This document shows positions 26,385 through 36,564 of a stretch of 64,000 nt of DNA, in pieces. The number at the start of each line of letters is the position of its first letter. Position 1 is the stretch's first letter. Location of the stretch: positions 1 through 64,000 of the forward strand of contig CAMJPC010000009.1 in the NCBI GenBank assembly GCA_946407705.1. The letters are read 5' to 3'. The translations under genes were made by a program, and so were the position numbers. The DNA comes from an uncultured Clostridia bacterium (GTDB lineage Bacteria; Bacillota; Clostridia; Saccharofermentanales; Saccharofermentanaceae). The notes under the pieces are model-generated. The model saw only the letters and a program-made list of their open reading frames with translations, made no database searches and was not told where the DNA came from.

Positions 26385-27028
26385 GCTTTAAGATCCTCAA
26401 CAGCCTTTCCTGGATCATCATCGTTGAAAACAGCGCTTCCTGCAACAAAATACCTGGCGCCCGAATCATAAGCTTCCTTAATGGTCTTCTTGTTGATGCC
26501 GCCGTCAACGGAAAGGAATGTTTTAGCTCCAGCTGCGTCAATGGCATTCCTTACGGCACTGATCCTCTCGTCAGAACCATCAAGATATGTACTGCCGCCA
26601 AAACCGGGTACTACTGTCATTACAAGGATAAGATCCACTTTATCTACGAAAGGAATAACCTTTTCTATAGGTGTATGAGGATGAATCGAAATACCGACTT
26701 TAAGACCGTAAGACCTAATGAGAGCGATCAAACCATCGGGATCTTCGGTGCATTCGATATGGAAAGTAAGCATGTTTGCACCGGCATCAACAAATGGCTT
26801 AACAAACTTCTCAGGATTTGTAAGCATGAGATGCACGTCGAAAAACAGGTTGGTGTATCTTCTGATAGATTCAACTACGGGAACTCCGATCGAAAGATTA
26901 TCAACGAAATGTCCGTCCATAACATCAAGATGAAGGTAATTGGTCTTTCCCTCAACAGCCTTGATATCACGCATGAGATATCCGAAATCAGCAGCAAGCA
27001 GTGACGGCGCTATCTCAAAATCATTCAT
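26369..27028 (-). CDS. rpe: Ribulose-phosphate 3-epimerase
   Basis: Pentose-phosphate enzyme interconverting ribulose-5-phosphate and xylulose-5-phosphate. The 219-residue TIM barrel has APSLLAADFGYL, LHLDVMDGHFVDN, FDVHLMLTNPE, TVVPGFGG and LSVDGGINKKT, all conserved. The ATG overlaps the rsgA stop (ATGA). Confidence 0.95.
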   Translation of the reverse strand: MNDFEIAPSLLAADFGYLMRDIKAVEGKTNYLHLDVMDGHFVDNLSIGVPVVESIRRYTNLFFDVHLMLTNPEKFVKPFVDAGANMLTFHIECTEDPDGLIALIRSYGLKVGISIHPHTPIEKVIPFVDKVDLILVMTVVPGFGGSTYLDGSDERISAVRNAIDAAGAKTFLSVDGGINKKTIKEAYDSGARYFVAGSAVFNDDDPGKAVEDLKACITM

Positions 27029-27948
27029 AATCTTTTCCTCCGTTTGTAGTTGTTACGGTTATCATACAGTTCTTTATAGAACTCTCTGTATCTTTGCATT
27101 CTGCCCTCGTCTATCATACACTTTTGAAACGCTTCGTCCACAGCACAACCTGCTTCTCCGACATGACCGCAGTCGTCATATCTGCAATCGGAAGCGTATT
27201 TGATTATCTCAGGATATCCTTTGCAGACATCCTTATGTGTAATCCCGAGATCGAAAAGCGATAAAGACGTAAATCCGGGTGTATCTGTAATGAATCCGTC
27301 CCCGAAATCATGAAGTTCACAGTGACGGGTAGTATGTTTTCCCCTCTTAAGCTTAACGCTTATCTCGTCGGTTTCCATGGCACGGATGCCGAGGATCCTG
27401 TTGCAAAGAGAACTCTTTCCTACTCCCGAAGGCCCCGCAAAAGCAGAAATTCCGCTTCCGGTAAGTGCCATGAGAGTATCTTTGGATACCGGATTGTCAG
27501 GCGAAGATATCATGACATCAAAGCCGGCTGACTCATAGATACTTGAAAGCTTATTGGCTTCTTCCTCGCCCAGATCACTCTTGGTAAATATGATGACAGG
27601 CTTGATCCCCAGAACTCCTGATATGATCAGCATCTTATCCAGAAGCTTAAGATCCGGGACCGGTTCTGTTACCGAAAAGGTCAGCAGAAGATAATCGACA
27701 TTGGCAAGCGGAGGCCGTTGAAGACTGTTCCTTCGCGGAGCAAAAGCACTGATAACATAAGGAATGTCTACATCGCCCGAATCTTCAATATATACGGTAT
27801 CTCCTGCCTGCGGAACGAAATCCTTCTGTCTGAATACACCTCTGACCGAGCAGAATACTTTCTTTGTACCTGAATCATCGCTGATCCGGACAGTGTAGAT
27901 CCCGCCAATACCTTTGGTAATTATCCCTTCAATTCTGCCATCACCCAT
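27025..27948 (-). CDS. rsgA: Ribosome small-subunit-dependent GTPase RsgA
   Basis: RsgA checks late 30S subunit assembly. The 307-residue protein shows the OB fold, then a circularly permuted GTPase: FTKSD (G4) comes before AGPSGVGKSSLCN (G1), RGKHTTRH (G2) and DTPGF (G3). The zinc finger CRYDDCGHVGEAGC is intact. It lies 11 bases after prkC, the standard order. Confidence 0.95.
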   Translation of the reverse strand: MGDGRIEGIITKGIGGIYTVRISDDSGTKKVFCSVRGVFRQKDFVPQAGDTVYIEDSGDVDIPYVISAFAPRRNSLQRPPLANVDYLLLTFSVTEPVPDLKLLDKMLIISGVLGIKPVIIFTKSDLGEEEANKLSSIYESAGFDVMISSPDNPVSKDTLMALTGSGISAFAGPSGVGKSSLCNRILGIRAMETDEISVKLKRGKHTTRHCELHDFGDGFITDTPGFTSLSLFDLGITHKDVCKGYPEIIKYASDCRYDDCGHVGEAGCAVDEAFQKCMIDEGRMQRYREFYKELYDNRNNYKRRKRL

Positions 27949-27959
27949 ATTTGAAGACC

Positions 27960-30140
27960 TTAAGGGGTTGCGTCTTCTTTGAGAGTAGGCTTGGTTTCCG
28001 GTGCCGGAGGATCCGGCGGATCTATAGGCGGAACGGTAGGTTCCGGCTTAGGTGTCGGTGTTGCCGGCTCAGGAGTAGGCGTCGGCGGCGGAGTAGGCGT
28101 TGCCGTAGGTGCCTGAGTAGGTGTAGGAACAGGTGTCGGAGTAGCTGTGGGTACAGGCGTAGGAGTCGGAGCAGACTTGAATACGGCTGTAAATGATACG
28201 CTGGTATTACCGACAACAAATGTATAGTTGCTGTTAATGGATACTACATCTCCGTTTGCATCGAGCCATGAATCGAACTGGAATCCGGATGCAGGCGTAG
28301 CCGTAAGTGTTACCTGGGTTCCTTCGCTGTACTGGCCGCCGCCGGTTACGGTACCGCTTCCCTTCGCACTAACCGTGACTACGATCTGCGGAGGTGTAGG
28401 AGTAGGCGTACCGCCGTTCTTATAGTCTTCTTTCGTACCGATATAGAGCTTAACGGAAGACTTTCTTGCAACGGATGTTCCGGGTACCGGATCTGTGAGA
28501 AGTACTATCTGCTGTGTCTCAGTCATATTGAGTACTTCCGTAGAACCGTCGAGCGTAAATGTAAGGTTGTTCTTATCGAGGATCTCCTTAGCTTCCTTTA
28601 CGTTCTTACCTACAACGTCAGGTACGACGCTGCTCGTAGGCTCTGTCGCATATATAATGACAACCGATGATTTTCTGGGAACCGTTGTTCCTGCAGCAGG
28701 CTCAGTCTTGATAACGAGACCGGGCTTGACTGTATCTGAAGGTTCAGGCCTGAGTGATACATCAAGGTCAAGAGCTGTAAGCGATGTGTAAACATCCTTA
28801 TAGTCAACTCCTGCATAGTCTGCAAGAGTAATCGTTTCATCAGCTGAAGAAACAGTTAATACGAGTTTGCTCAAGGTGCTGCCAGAAGTAATGACAACGC
28901 CTTCACTGATGCTCTGAGCCATGACAAGACCCGGCTGGTACTCTTCACTCTTCTCATATTCAATGGAGTAATTGATCTTATTGGTCTCAAGTTCCCTGAT
29001 GGCTTCTTCGGCTTTCATACCGACATAATTCTTGACCGTATAATCAAGATTCTGCTCAATATTGGTAGCGTTATGTACGGATTTTATTACAAGAACGCCA
29101 AGACCGATAAGAACGCCGGCTATTACTGTTATGATCAGCGCCAAAAGAATGTTGTCACGATATCTCGAAAGTCTGATGGCCTCAGCACTCTTCTCTATCT
29201 CGTTGATCTTATCGTATTCGGGATTTTGCCTGAACGAAATGTTAGGTTCAGTCTGTGTATTGTGATCGGGAGCTTCGGTGATGACACCGTAAACACCATT
29301 AGGATCAACAAGAAGTGCATCCAACTCATCTACAAGCTGGCGCATCGTCTGATATCTTCTTTCGGGAGTCTTTTGCATGCACTTATTGATGATGGCATCA
29401 AGACCCATAGGAATGCCCTGCATCATTGAAGAAGCAAGCGGCGGATTTTCCTGAAGATGCTTAACGGCGATAGAGACATTGGATTCGCCGTCGAACGGAC
29501 AACGTCCGGTAACCATCTCGAAAAGTGTTACACCGATGGAATAGATATCGGATTGGGGTCCAACTTTGCTTCCTCTAGCCTGCTCAGGTGAGAAATAATG
29601 TACAGAACCGATTACACCGCCTGTCATGGTTATTGTCGTGCTGGAAGCAGCGCGCGCAATACCGAAGTCAGTGATTTTCGAGACCTTGTCTCTGGAAATG
29701 AGAATGTTCTGAGGCTTAATGTCGCGGTGAACAATGCCTTTCTGATGGGCATAGTCCAAAGCAAGGCTTATCTGGATAACGATCGGAACAGCATTACGCC
29801 AGTCGAGATGTCCATTCTGATTGATAAGATCCTTAACAGTGATTCCCTCAACATATTCCTCAACAATATAACGAAACTGCCCTTCATGACCAACTCCGAA
29901 TACTTTTACGATATTTGAGTGGTTCAGTGAAGCGACAGCCTTAGCTTCTGAATCAAAACGACGGATGAATTCCTCATCTGATGAATACTCGGGTTTGAGT
30001 ATCTTGATAGCAACGTTTAATCCGGTATTCATGTCAATTCCGAGATAAACATTTGCCATACCGCCGCTGCCTATCAGCTTGACGATACGATACTTATTCG
30101 CAAATATCATGCCCTCCGGGCCGTGTGCCTGATTCGCCAT
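27960..30140 (-). CDS. prkC: PASTA-domain Ser/Thr protein kinase with extra extracellular domain (PrkC/Stk1)
   Basis: 726 residues. The kinase domain (about 17-275) has GSGGMANVYLG, VAIK (K46), HRD (138-140) and DFG (158-160). A membrane helix at about 330-353 is followed by three PASTA repeats (about 365-580), which in this family bind muropeptides. Unusually, a divergent InlB B-repeat-like module follows (VTVSAKGSGTVTGGGQYSEG... to SFTAVFK), and then about 70 residues of Pro/Thr-rich tail. Co-transcribed with the phosphatase gene upstream. Role: cell-wall-linked signalling to growth and division (family knowledge). Confidence 0.93.
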   Translation of the reverse strand: MANQAHGPEGMIFANKYRIVKLIGSGGMANVYLGIDMNTGLNVAIKILKPEYSSDEEFIRRFDSEAKAVASLNHSNIVKVFGVGHEGQFRYIVEEYVEGITVKDLINQNGHLDWRNAVPIVIQISLALDYAHQKGIVHRDIKPQNILISRDKVSKITDFGIARAASSTTITMTGGVIGSVHYFSPEQARGSKVGPQSDIYSIGVTLFEMVTGRCPFDGESNVSIAVKHLQENPPLASSMMQGIPMGLDAIINKCMQKTPERRYQTMRQLVDELDALLVDPNGVYGVITEAPDHNTQTEPNISFRQNPEYDKINEIEKSAEAIRLSRYRDNILLALIITVIAGVLIGLGVLVIKSVHNATNIEQNLDYTVKNYVGMKAEEAIRELETNKINYSIEYEKSEEYQPGLVMAQSISEGVVITSGSTLSKLVLTVSSADETITLADYAGVDYKDVYTSLTALDLDVSLRPEPSDTVKPGLVIKTEPAAGTTVPRKSSVVIIYATEPTSSVVPDVVGKNVKEAKEILDKNNLTFTLDGSTEVLNMTETQQIVLLTDPVPGTSVARKSSVKLYIGTKEDYKNGGTPTPTPPQIVVTVSAKGSGTVTGGGQYSEGTQVTLTATPASGFQFDSWLDANGDVVSINSNYTFVVGNTSVSFTAVFKSAPTPTPVPTATPTPVPTPTQAPTATPTPPPTPTPEPATPTPKPEPTVPPIDPPDPPAPETKPTLKEDATP

Positions 30141-30152
30141 TTTTATACTCCC

Positions 30153-30899
30153 TTATATATTGCCGGACGGTCTGACTAAACCGGCAATTATTGTCATATT
30201 ATCAGTACTGCCACCTTTCAATGCCGCATCGATTAGGCAGTTGCAGACCATCTGAAGATCTTTCCTGTTATTTAGCGCGGCAATAAAGTCACCTTTCCCT
30301 ATGAACGAATAGAGACCATCCGAACATAACATTACAATATCACCGTAACTTAAATTATAACTGTAAAAATCAGGTTTCAGATATACATTTTCACCAAGTA
30401 CTTTGACCAGAACATTGCGTCCGGGATGCATTTTTGCCTCAGATTCGGTAATAATACCCGTCCTGACAAGCTCAGCAGCCTTGTTATGGTCACTTGTAAG
30501 CTTCTGAATCTCTCTTCCGTGGCAAAGATATGCCCTTGTATCTCCGATATGAGCTATATAGAGCTTTCTGTCATTCAAGACAGCGGCCGTAAGGGTCGTG
30601 CACATGCCGGCTGTGTCAGAATGCTTAATTCCGTGACGGAGTATTTCTTTGTTTGCCTTATTAAATGCTGATGAAAGAACATCTTGAATGGCATTTTCAT
30701 CGCTTAAAGAATCTGGTTCAGACTCGAAATACTTCATTAAAGTCTCAATTGCGATCTTACTTGCCACTTCACCGCTGACTTCACCGCCAAGTCCGTCAGC
30801 TACCGCCATGCAAAGACAACCGCCGATGTTCTTTACATCGTAACTGTCTTCATTGCATTCCCTGACAGGGCCGGTCTCACTTCTGGCGGAATATATCAC
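30153..30899 (-). CDS. prpC: PP2C-type Ser/Thr protein phosphatase
   Basis: A 248-residue metal-dependent phosphatase, partner of the kinase encoded 12 bases downstream. Motifs VADGLGGEVSGEVAS, IAHIGDTRAYL, LCSDGLYSFI and STDNMTIIAGLV carry the metal-binding aspartates. Soluble. The ATG overlaps the rlmN stop. Confidence 0.94.
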   Translation of the reverse strand: MIYSARSETGPVRECNEDSYDVKNIGGCLCMAVADGLGGEVSGEVASKIAIETLMKYFESEPDSLSDENAIQDVLSSAFNKANKEILRHGIKHSDTAGMCTTLTAAVLNDRKLYIAHIGDTRAYLCHGREIQKLTSDHNKAAELVRTGIITESEAKMHPGRNVLVKVLGENVYLKPDFYSYNLSYGDIVMLCSDGLYSFIGKGDFIAALNNRKDLQMVCNCLIDAALKGGSTDNMTIIAGLVRPSGNI

Positions 30900-31942
30900 T
30901 TGTCTTTACTCTCCATACCGCGTCTCAATTGTCCGCAGGCGGCCATTATATCAGTGCCCATTTCCCTTCTGAGCGTTGCGTTTATGCCGCCGGATTCGAG
31001 GATTTCCTGAAATCTTCTGACATTCTGCTTGGGTGAAGTGTGATAATCGCTTCCCGGAAACTCGTTGGCAGCAATGAGATTAACGTGCCATAGTCCCCTG
31101 CCTAAGAGCTTTACGAGCATTTCTGCATGAGCAGGACTGTCATTTACGCCTGCGAAAAGGCTGTACTCAAAAGTAAGTCTTCTGTTTGTCTTAGAAATAT
31201 ATCTTCTGCAGGCTCCCATGAGTTCATTAAGATCGTATCTTCTTGCGATCGGCATGATCTGCTTTCTCAGCTCATCATTTGGAGCATGCAAAGATACGGA
31301 AAGATTGACCTGAAGATCAAGTTCGGTAAACTTGTCTATCATTGGAACCAGTCCACAGGTGGAAATGGTTATGTGTCTGGCTCCGAGATTCAGTCCTTCG
31401 GGATTATTAGCGAGTTTAACGAAGTCCATTACGGCATCAAAGTTATCGAAAGGCTCTCCAATACCCATAATTACTACGCTTCTTATCCTTTCGCCCATGT
31501 TTCTCTGTGAAACGGCAACCTGTGCAAACATTTCGCCCGATGAAAGAGATCTTCCGAAGCCGAGCTTAGCAGAAGCGCAGAAGGTGCATCCCATCTTGCA
31601 GCCTGCCTGAGACGAAATGCATACGGAAAGACCTGTCTTATAGCGCATGACGACAGTCTCGATGATATTCCCGTCATAAAGTTCATATACGAATTTGGTG
31701 GTACCGTCGATTTCTGAAACAAGCTTCTGCCTGATCTTAAGTCCACCGAAAATAAAGCTCTCTTCAAGCTTTGTCCTTACTACGGCAGGAACATTATTCA
31801 TATCAGCGGTATCTGTAACTCCGGAAGCAAGCCACTTGTATATCTGACCGGCCCTGTATGACTGAATGCCATTCTCACGGCACCAAAGATCGAGGTCTTC
31901 CTTTGTCAGATCAAGGCAGAATTTCTTATTCACTCGGATCAT
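30896..31942 (-). CDS. rlmN: 23S rRNA (adenine(2503)-C(2))-methyltransferase RlmN
   Basis: A radical-SAM methyltransferase for A2503 of 23S rRNA and A37 of some tRNAs. The cluster motif CKMGCTFCASAKLGF is intact, with GIGEPFDNFDAV and SLHAPNDELR typical of the family. The second catalytic Cys is in TDIMAACGQLR near the C-terminus. 348 residues. It overlaps rsmB by 17 bases. Confidence 0.95.
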   Translation of the reverse strand: MIRVNKKFCLDLTKEDLDLWCRENGIQSYRAGQIYKWLASGVTDTADMNNVPAVVRTKLEESFIFGGLKIRQKLVSEIDGTTKFVYELYDGNIIETVVMRYKTGLSVCISSQAGCKMGCTFCASAKLGFGRSLSSGEMFAQVAVSQRNMGERIRSVVIMGIGEPFDNFDAVMDFVKLANNPEGLNLGARHITISTCGLVPMIDKFTELDLQVNLSVSLHAPNDELRKQIMPIARRYDLNELMGACRRYISKTNRRLTFEYSLFAGVNDSPAHAEMLVKLLGRGLWHVNLIAANEFPGSDYHTSPKQNVRRFQEILESGGINATLRREMGTDIMAACGQLRRGMESKDK

Positions 31943-33350
31943 CCTTTCTGTCCTTTTCCATTCTGCAGATAAAGAAGCCTTCGGTGCCGTCTATATCCGG
32001 GAAAAGCGTGATCATACCATTTTCAGCAGTTTCTTTCCTCTCATCATCAAGCGAGATGGTATCAGGAAGGTACTTGAGAATGGAAACAGTATGGAAACTC
32101 TTATGAGAAGCAAGGAAATTTGCGACCTGATTCTCATTCTCATCACTGTTTAAAGTACAGGTGCAGTAAACGAGAGTACCGCCGGGACAAACCATCTTGG
32201 CAGCACTGTCAATAATCGATGCCTGTATCGGTAATAGTTCCTCGATGCGCTCATAAGTTATCTTTTCTCTAATGTCAGGCTTTCTGCCAATGAGACCCAG
32301 ACCGCTGCAAGGAACGTCACACAACACAAGATCAAAAGACTTGCGGGAATCCTTGTTTTCCTTACTTATTTTCGAAGCATCGCAGCACTGTACCGAAATG
32401 GACTTAAGACCAAGTCTTTCTGCGTTTTCCTTTACCAGTTCAAGCCTGGAATCGTTGATGTCACATGAAAGAATGCTGCAGTTATCGTGGCAAAGCGTTG
32501 CCATATGAGTTGATTTTCCGCCCGGAGCCGAGCAACAGTCAAGGATCTTATTTCCTTCTGCCGGCGATGCGATAAGTGATGCGAGCATAGCGGCTTCACC
32601 CTGGATGAACATTCCGTATTTGGAATAGATGTCAGAATTCTCAAGGCCTTTAAGTCCGCCAGATATCTCTATTGCGTCACTGATTATCTTTGCGGGTTGA
32701 GCAAATATGCCGGCTTCTTTAAGTTCTGAGATGATCTTTTTCTGTTCGATCTTTGAACTGTCAAATCTTACGGTCGTACCGGAAGGCTTAAGGAAAGCCA
32801 TTCCGATGTCAAAGGCTCTGGATTTACCGTAATCCTTCTTGAAAATGCCATAGATCTCAGGCTTAAGCGATGTCCTGATGCCTGGTTTATACTGCTCGAG
32901 GTTTTTCTTGGCCTCGGGTGCGGACGCATATTTGCGTACTACAGCATTAACATATCCCGATACTTTGTGATTGTATTTCTTAGCAATCTCTACTGATGAA
33001 TCGGTAACGGCGTAATCAGGAATGTTTTCGCCAAACTGAAGCTGCCATACTGCCATTCTGATGATGGTTCTTGTGATCGGATCCATCTTTTCAGGTTCTT
33101 CCTTTGTTATATGGCGGATAAGGAAATCGATCGTGAAAGTATAAGTGAGAGTGCCATAGAGCATTGCTCTGGTGAAATCAAGTCGTTTACCGAGCGAAGC
33201 TGCTGCTTTATCTGTCTTCTTCAATATAAGATTTGAAAAAGCGTCATCGAAATACACCTGATAAAGCATCTGAAAACACAGTTCCCTCTCGTTCCCGGTT
33301 TCTATAAGCTTTATGATGTCTTTCTTTTTGTACTTGATCGGGCTGGTCAT
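31926..33350 (-). CDS. rsmB: 16S rRNA (cytosine(967)-C(5))-methyltransferase RsmB
   Basis: A 474-residue RsmB/Sun protein. The N-terminal NusB-like domain (about 15-140) precedes a SAM-dependent methyltransferase with CSAPGGKSTHMA, the catalytic-Cys motif CDVPCSGLG and TCTLNSDENENQV. Cytosolic. 15 bases downstream of fmt in the usual Firmicutes order. Confidence 0.93.
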   Translation of the reverse strand: MTSPIKYKKKDIIKLIETGNERELCFQMLYQVYFDDAFSNLILKKTDKAAASLGKRLDFTRAMLYGTLTYTFTIDFLIRHITKEEPEKMDPITRTIIRMAVWQLQFGENIPDYAVTDSSVEIAKKYNHKVSGYVNAVVRKYASAPEAKKNLEQYKPGIRTSLKPEIYGIFKKDYGKSRAFDIGMAFLKPSGTTVRFDSSKIEQKKIISELKEAGIFAQPAKIISDAIEISGGLKGLENSDIYSKYGMFIQGEAAMLASLIASPAEGNKILDCCSAPGGKSTHMATLCHDNCSILSCDINDSRLELVKENAERLGLKSISVQCCDASKISKENKDSRKSFDLVLCDVPCSGLGLIGRKPDIREKITYERIEELLPIQASIIDSAAKMVCPGGTLVYCTCTLNSDENENQVANFLASHKSFHTVSILKYLPDTISLDDERKETAENGMITLFPDIDGTEGFFICRMEKDRKDDPSE

Positions 33351-33365
33351 GAGAATACCCCGTAA

Positions 33366-34334
33366 TCAGGCAAAAGTCTGTCCGGCTTTATAATTGTGTG
33401 CAATATCGCGGGCGAAAAGCCTTTTCCCGCCGGCAAACTGAAGCTCGATTATCTGTAAATAACCCGATCCGCATTTAACTATAAGGTCTTTACCCTTGCT
33501 TGCGACGATTGTGCCAGGCTCAGCCCGCTCCGCGGCAGCCTTGTCTGCAAATGCCGGGAGCTCGGTAACTATTCTGGAATCATAGATCTTGAGTTTTCTT
33601 TCTCCCGCCTCCGTATAGGCACCAGGCCAGGAACTGAGTGCCCTGACCTTGTTATGGACAACAGTTACATCCATATCCCAAGTAAAATGGCCTTCTTCAG
33701 AAGCGATCGGAGGGCAATATGTAGCCTTTGAATCATCCTGTTTAACGGGAACGAGCTTTCCTTCGGTAATGTCCAATACAGCCTGAGGAAGAATTGATGC
33801 CGAAAGCTCAGCGAGTTTCATCATTAGCTCATCGGAATGCATGTCAGGTCCAATCTCAATCTCTTTTTGAACGAGCATATCGCCTGTATCCATCCCTTCA
33901 GCCATCTCCATGATGGTAATGCCGGTAACCTTATCTCCTTCCATAACCGCTCTCTGAACAGGAGCAGAACCCCTTCGTTCAGGCAAAAGACTGCCATGGC
34001 AATTGATGCAGCCATATTTGGGTATGTTCAATATGGAAACAGGTAAGATCTTTCCGTAAGCAGCAGTAACGATCATGTCCGGCTTTGCATCGGAAATGAC
34101 ATTAAAAGCCTCATCCGTCTTAAGCGTAGCAGGCTGGAATACTTCTATGCCTTTTTCCTGTGCTGCAACCTTTACAGGCGGCGGAGTAAGTATCTGCTTT
34201 CTGCCAACAGGTTTATCAGGCTGGCAGCAACAAAGAACGACATTGAAGCCGCCGTCAATGAGAGCCCTGAGATTGACAGCTGCAAATTCAGGCGTTCCCA
34301 TAAAAACGATTCTTAAATCGCGGGGATCAGTCAA
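33366..34334 (-). CDS. fmt: Methionyl-tRNA formyltransferase
   Basis: Formylates initiator Met-tRNA using 10-formyl-THF. Signatures: RIVFMGTPEFAAVNL, NCHGSLLPERRGSAPVQRAV and MAEGMDTGDML. The C-terminal tRNA-binding domain is present. I choose the TTG at 34334 because GAGGAG, embedded in the def 3' end, lies 8 bases upstream; the in-frame GTG at 34343 would overlap that site. Either start gives a full-length enzyme of about 322-325 residues. Confidence 0.93.
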   Translation of the reverse strand: MTDPRDLRIVFMGTPEFAAVNLRALIDGGFNVVLCCCQPDKPVGRKQILTPPPVKVAAQEKGIEVFQPATLKTDEAFNVISDAKPDMIVTAAYGKILPVSILNIPKYGCINCHGSLLPERRGSAPVQRAVMEGDKVTGITIMEMAEGMDTGDMLVQKEIEIGPDMHSDELMMKLAELSASILPQAVLDITEGKLVPVKQDDSKATYCPPIASEEGHFTWDMDVTVVHNKVRALSSWPGAYTEAGERKLKIYDSRIVTELPAFADKAAAERAEPGTIVASKGKDLIVKCGSGYLQIIELQFAGGKRLFARDIAHNYKAGQTFA

Positions 34335-34339
34335 AAGGA

Positions 34340-34834
34340 TCACTCCTCCTCGTCATCGTCGTTTTCTTCAACGCGATATACTTTTCCGTCAACTGACTTA
34401 TCTATAAAAAGGATGCCGTCAAGATGGTCATACTCATGGCAAATGCATCTTGCAAGAAGCTCATCAGCTTCAAGAACGAATTCATTTCCGTTACGGTCCA
34501 AAGCCTTAACCTTAACATGATCAGGACGTTCCACTTCACAGGTCTTTCCCGGAACTGAAAGACAGCCTTCACTTCCGACCTGTGAACCACTTGATTCAAG
34601 GATCTCAGGGTTAATGAATTCAATCTTACCGTGATCGTCACCGATATCGACGATAAAAACACGTCTTAATACGCCAACCTGAGGAGCAGCAATGCCTATT
34701 CCCCTGTTTTCGTAATACATTGTATCTGCAAGATCATCGAGCAGTTTTATAATCCTGGGAGATATCTCATCCACAGGACGTGATTTCTTTCTAAGTAACG
34801 GATCACCCTCAATTACGAGATTTCTTAAAGCCAT
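34340..34834 (-). CDS. def: Peptide deformylase
   Basis: Removes the N-formyl group of nascent proteins. The three metal-site motifs are present: [16 protein letters not shown] and CHEYDHLDG (HExDH). The 164 residues end in an acidic Asp/Glu tail (about ten residues). It precedes fmt and overlaps its possible GTG start. Confidence 0.95.
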   Translation of the reverse strand: MALRNLVIEGDPLLRKKSRPVDEISPRIIKLLDDLADTMYYENRGIGIAAPQVGVLRRVFIVDIGDDHGKIEFINPEILESSGSQVGSEGCLSVPGKTCEVERPDHVKVKALDRNGNEFVLEADELLARCICHEYDHLDGILFIDKSVDGKVYRVEENDDDEEE

Positions 34835-34917
34835 CGATATACCTCATTTAATAAATATAGGTTAATTATAAAGTTCAATTCATATGCGGGCAAGTATTGA
34901 AGAACCGAGCTTAATCA

Positions 34918-36564
34918 TCATTCGTTTGAAAGTGCGCTGACATTTACTTTACCGACCTTGGTTCTCGGTATGGAATCAAGCACGACGAAACTTCTTGGCA
35001 TTGCAAAGCGGGAAACTGAAAGGTTCAGCTCATTCTTAACGTGACTCAGAGCCTCGTCAAAGCTGCCATCATGCTCCGCTTTCTTGTCAAAAACGATGCA
35101 AGCTCTTACTATTTCGCCTCTTAGATCGTCAGGAATACCGATTACAGCACAATCAGTAACCTCAGGACAGGACATGATGATATCCTCGAGAACATTCGGA
35201 TAAACATTATAGCCGTTGGTTATGATCATCCTCTTGAGCCTGCACTCAAAGTAGATCAGACCGTTATCGCCTTTTCGGCCGCAGTCTCCCGTACGAAGCC
35301 AGACAACCCCGTTTTCGTCCTTTTTAAGAACGTCATCAGTTTCTTTTTCCTCGTTATAGTAACCGATCATGACAGCAGGTCCTGAAATAAGGATCTCGCC
35401 ATTAGTGCCGTCAGGTAATTCTTTGCCGGTCTCAGTATCAACGATCTTAAACAAAGTGTCTCTATATGCCCTGCCTATGCAATTGTGTTCAGTACAACCC
35501 GGCGGCATAAGGCTTATACCGGAAAGACACTCGGTAAGGCCGTAACCCTGTCTGACGACAGCATTGCTGCCGTGTCTCTTAAGAAGATCATTCATTTTAT
35601 CCTGAATATCTGAAGGCAATCTGTCACCTCCGGATATCACAAGCTTTAAGAACGACATATCCATATCCTTTGCATCACCGGATACGATAGCCGAGAAAAT
35701 CGCAGGAACGCCCGCTATGACAGCAGGTTTATACTTCGAGATGAGCTGAATGAACTTCTTTACCTTAAAGGCAGGAAGCAGAATCGAAGTTCCGCCAAAG
35801 GTAAGTACAGTATGGATTCCTACACCAAGGCCGAAACCGTGGAAGATCGGCAAAACGGCAAGGAACCTGTCACCTTTTTCGAGACATTCACAACTCTCGA
35901 TCGCTTCATAAGCACTGTTGTTGAAGTTTAACGAAGAAAGCAAGACACCTTTCGAAGGTCCCGTAGTACCACCAGTATAAAGCATTGCACAAGCATCTTC
36001 AGGTACAGGCTTCTCATCTGCTTTAAGAGTGTATGCCCTGTTTCCCGTTTTCATGAATTCCGGGAAGGCCTTAAAACGGATGAAAGAAGGTGTCTTTACT
36101 CCTGATTTAACCTTATATGCAAGCTTTGCCATCCTGGGAAGGTATTCCGAAGGACTGCAAAGGATTACTTTATGAACCGTTCCTGCCAGGAAAGAAATCC
36201 CTGCGGGTATCTCATCATATACAAAAACGATCTGCGGATTGGTCAGTTCGATATAGGACTTTAATTCCCTGACAGATGAAAGCGGGTGAATCAGATCACA
36301 CACCGCACCTAATTTTGAGCAGGCATAAAAGACAAAAACAGCCTGCGGAATGTTCGGTAAGACAACGGCAACATGCATGCCGCGTCTGACACCAAGAAAA
36401 TACATGGCTGCGGCACATCTGTCTATGTCAGCCAATAATGTGGAATATGTGATCTTGTTACCGTAGTATTCAAGAGCGGCAAGATCACTAAACTCTTTGC
36501 ATTTAGTCTTTATGCTCTCGTAAAGAGTCAATCCGCTAATATCAAAATCAGGTGTATCAGACAT
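34918..36564 (-). CDS. AMP-dependent acyl-CoA synthetase/ligase
   Basis: A 548-residue adenylate-forming enzyme resembling long-chain fatty-acid or medium-chain acyl-CoA ligases. YTGGTTGPSKGVLLS is the ATP loop, QGYGLTECLSG the A5 motif, and LRTGDCGRKG the hinge aspartate; SIPRTKVGKVNV carries the C-terminal lysine. Its ATG overlaps the ahcY stop (TAATG). It is a third adenylating enzyme in this window and is not usual between ahcY and def. Chain specificity unknown. Confidence 0.87.
   Translation of the reverse strand: MSDTPDFDISGLTLYESIKTKCKEFSDLAALEYYGNKITYSTLLADIDRCAAAMYFLGVRRGMHVAVVLPNIPQAVFVFYACSKLGAVCDLIHPLSSVRELKSYIELTNPQIVFVYDEIPAGISFLAGTVHKVILCSPSEYLPRMAKLAYKVKSGVKTPSFIRFKAFPEFMKTGNRAYTLKADEKPVPEDACAMLYTGGTTGPSKGVLLSSLNFNNSAYEAIESCECLEKGDRFLAVLPIFHGFGLGVGIHTVLTFGGTSILLPAFKVKKFIQLISKYKPAVIAGVPAIFSAIVSGDAKDMDMSFLKLVISGGDRLPSDIQDKMNDLLKRHGSNAVVRQGYGLTECLSGISLMPPGCTEHNCIGRAYRDTLFKIVDTETGKELPDGTNGEILISGPAVMIGYYNEEKETDDVLKKDENGVVWLRTGDCGRKGDNGLIYFECRLKRMIITNGYNVYPNVLEDIIMSCPEVTDCAVIGIPDDLRGEIVRACIVFDKKAEHDGSFDEALSHVKNELNLSVSRFAMPRSFVVLDSIPRTKVGKVNVSALSNE

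Noticed and set aside
25734-27028. TPP riboswitch for thiN
   Set aside because: thiN overlaps rpe with no leader, so there is no room for one.
28040-28180. Tandem DNA repeat
   Set aside because: It is the coding sequence of the Pro/Thr-rich tail of the kinase; units are not exact.
27951-28196. Arg-rich plus-strand frame
   Set aside because: It is the antisense of the Pro/Thr-coding repeat and is a composition artefact.
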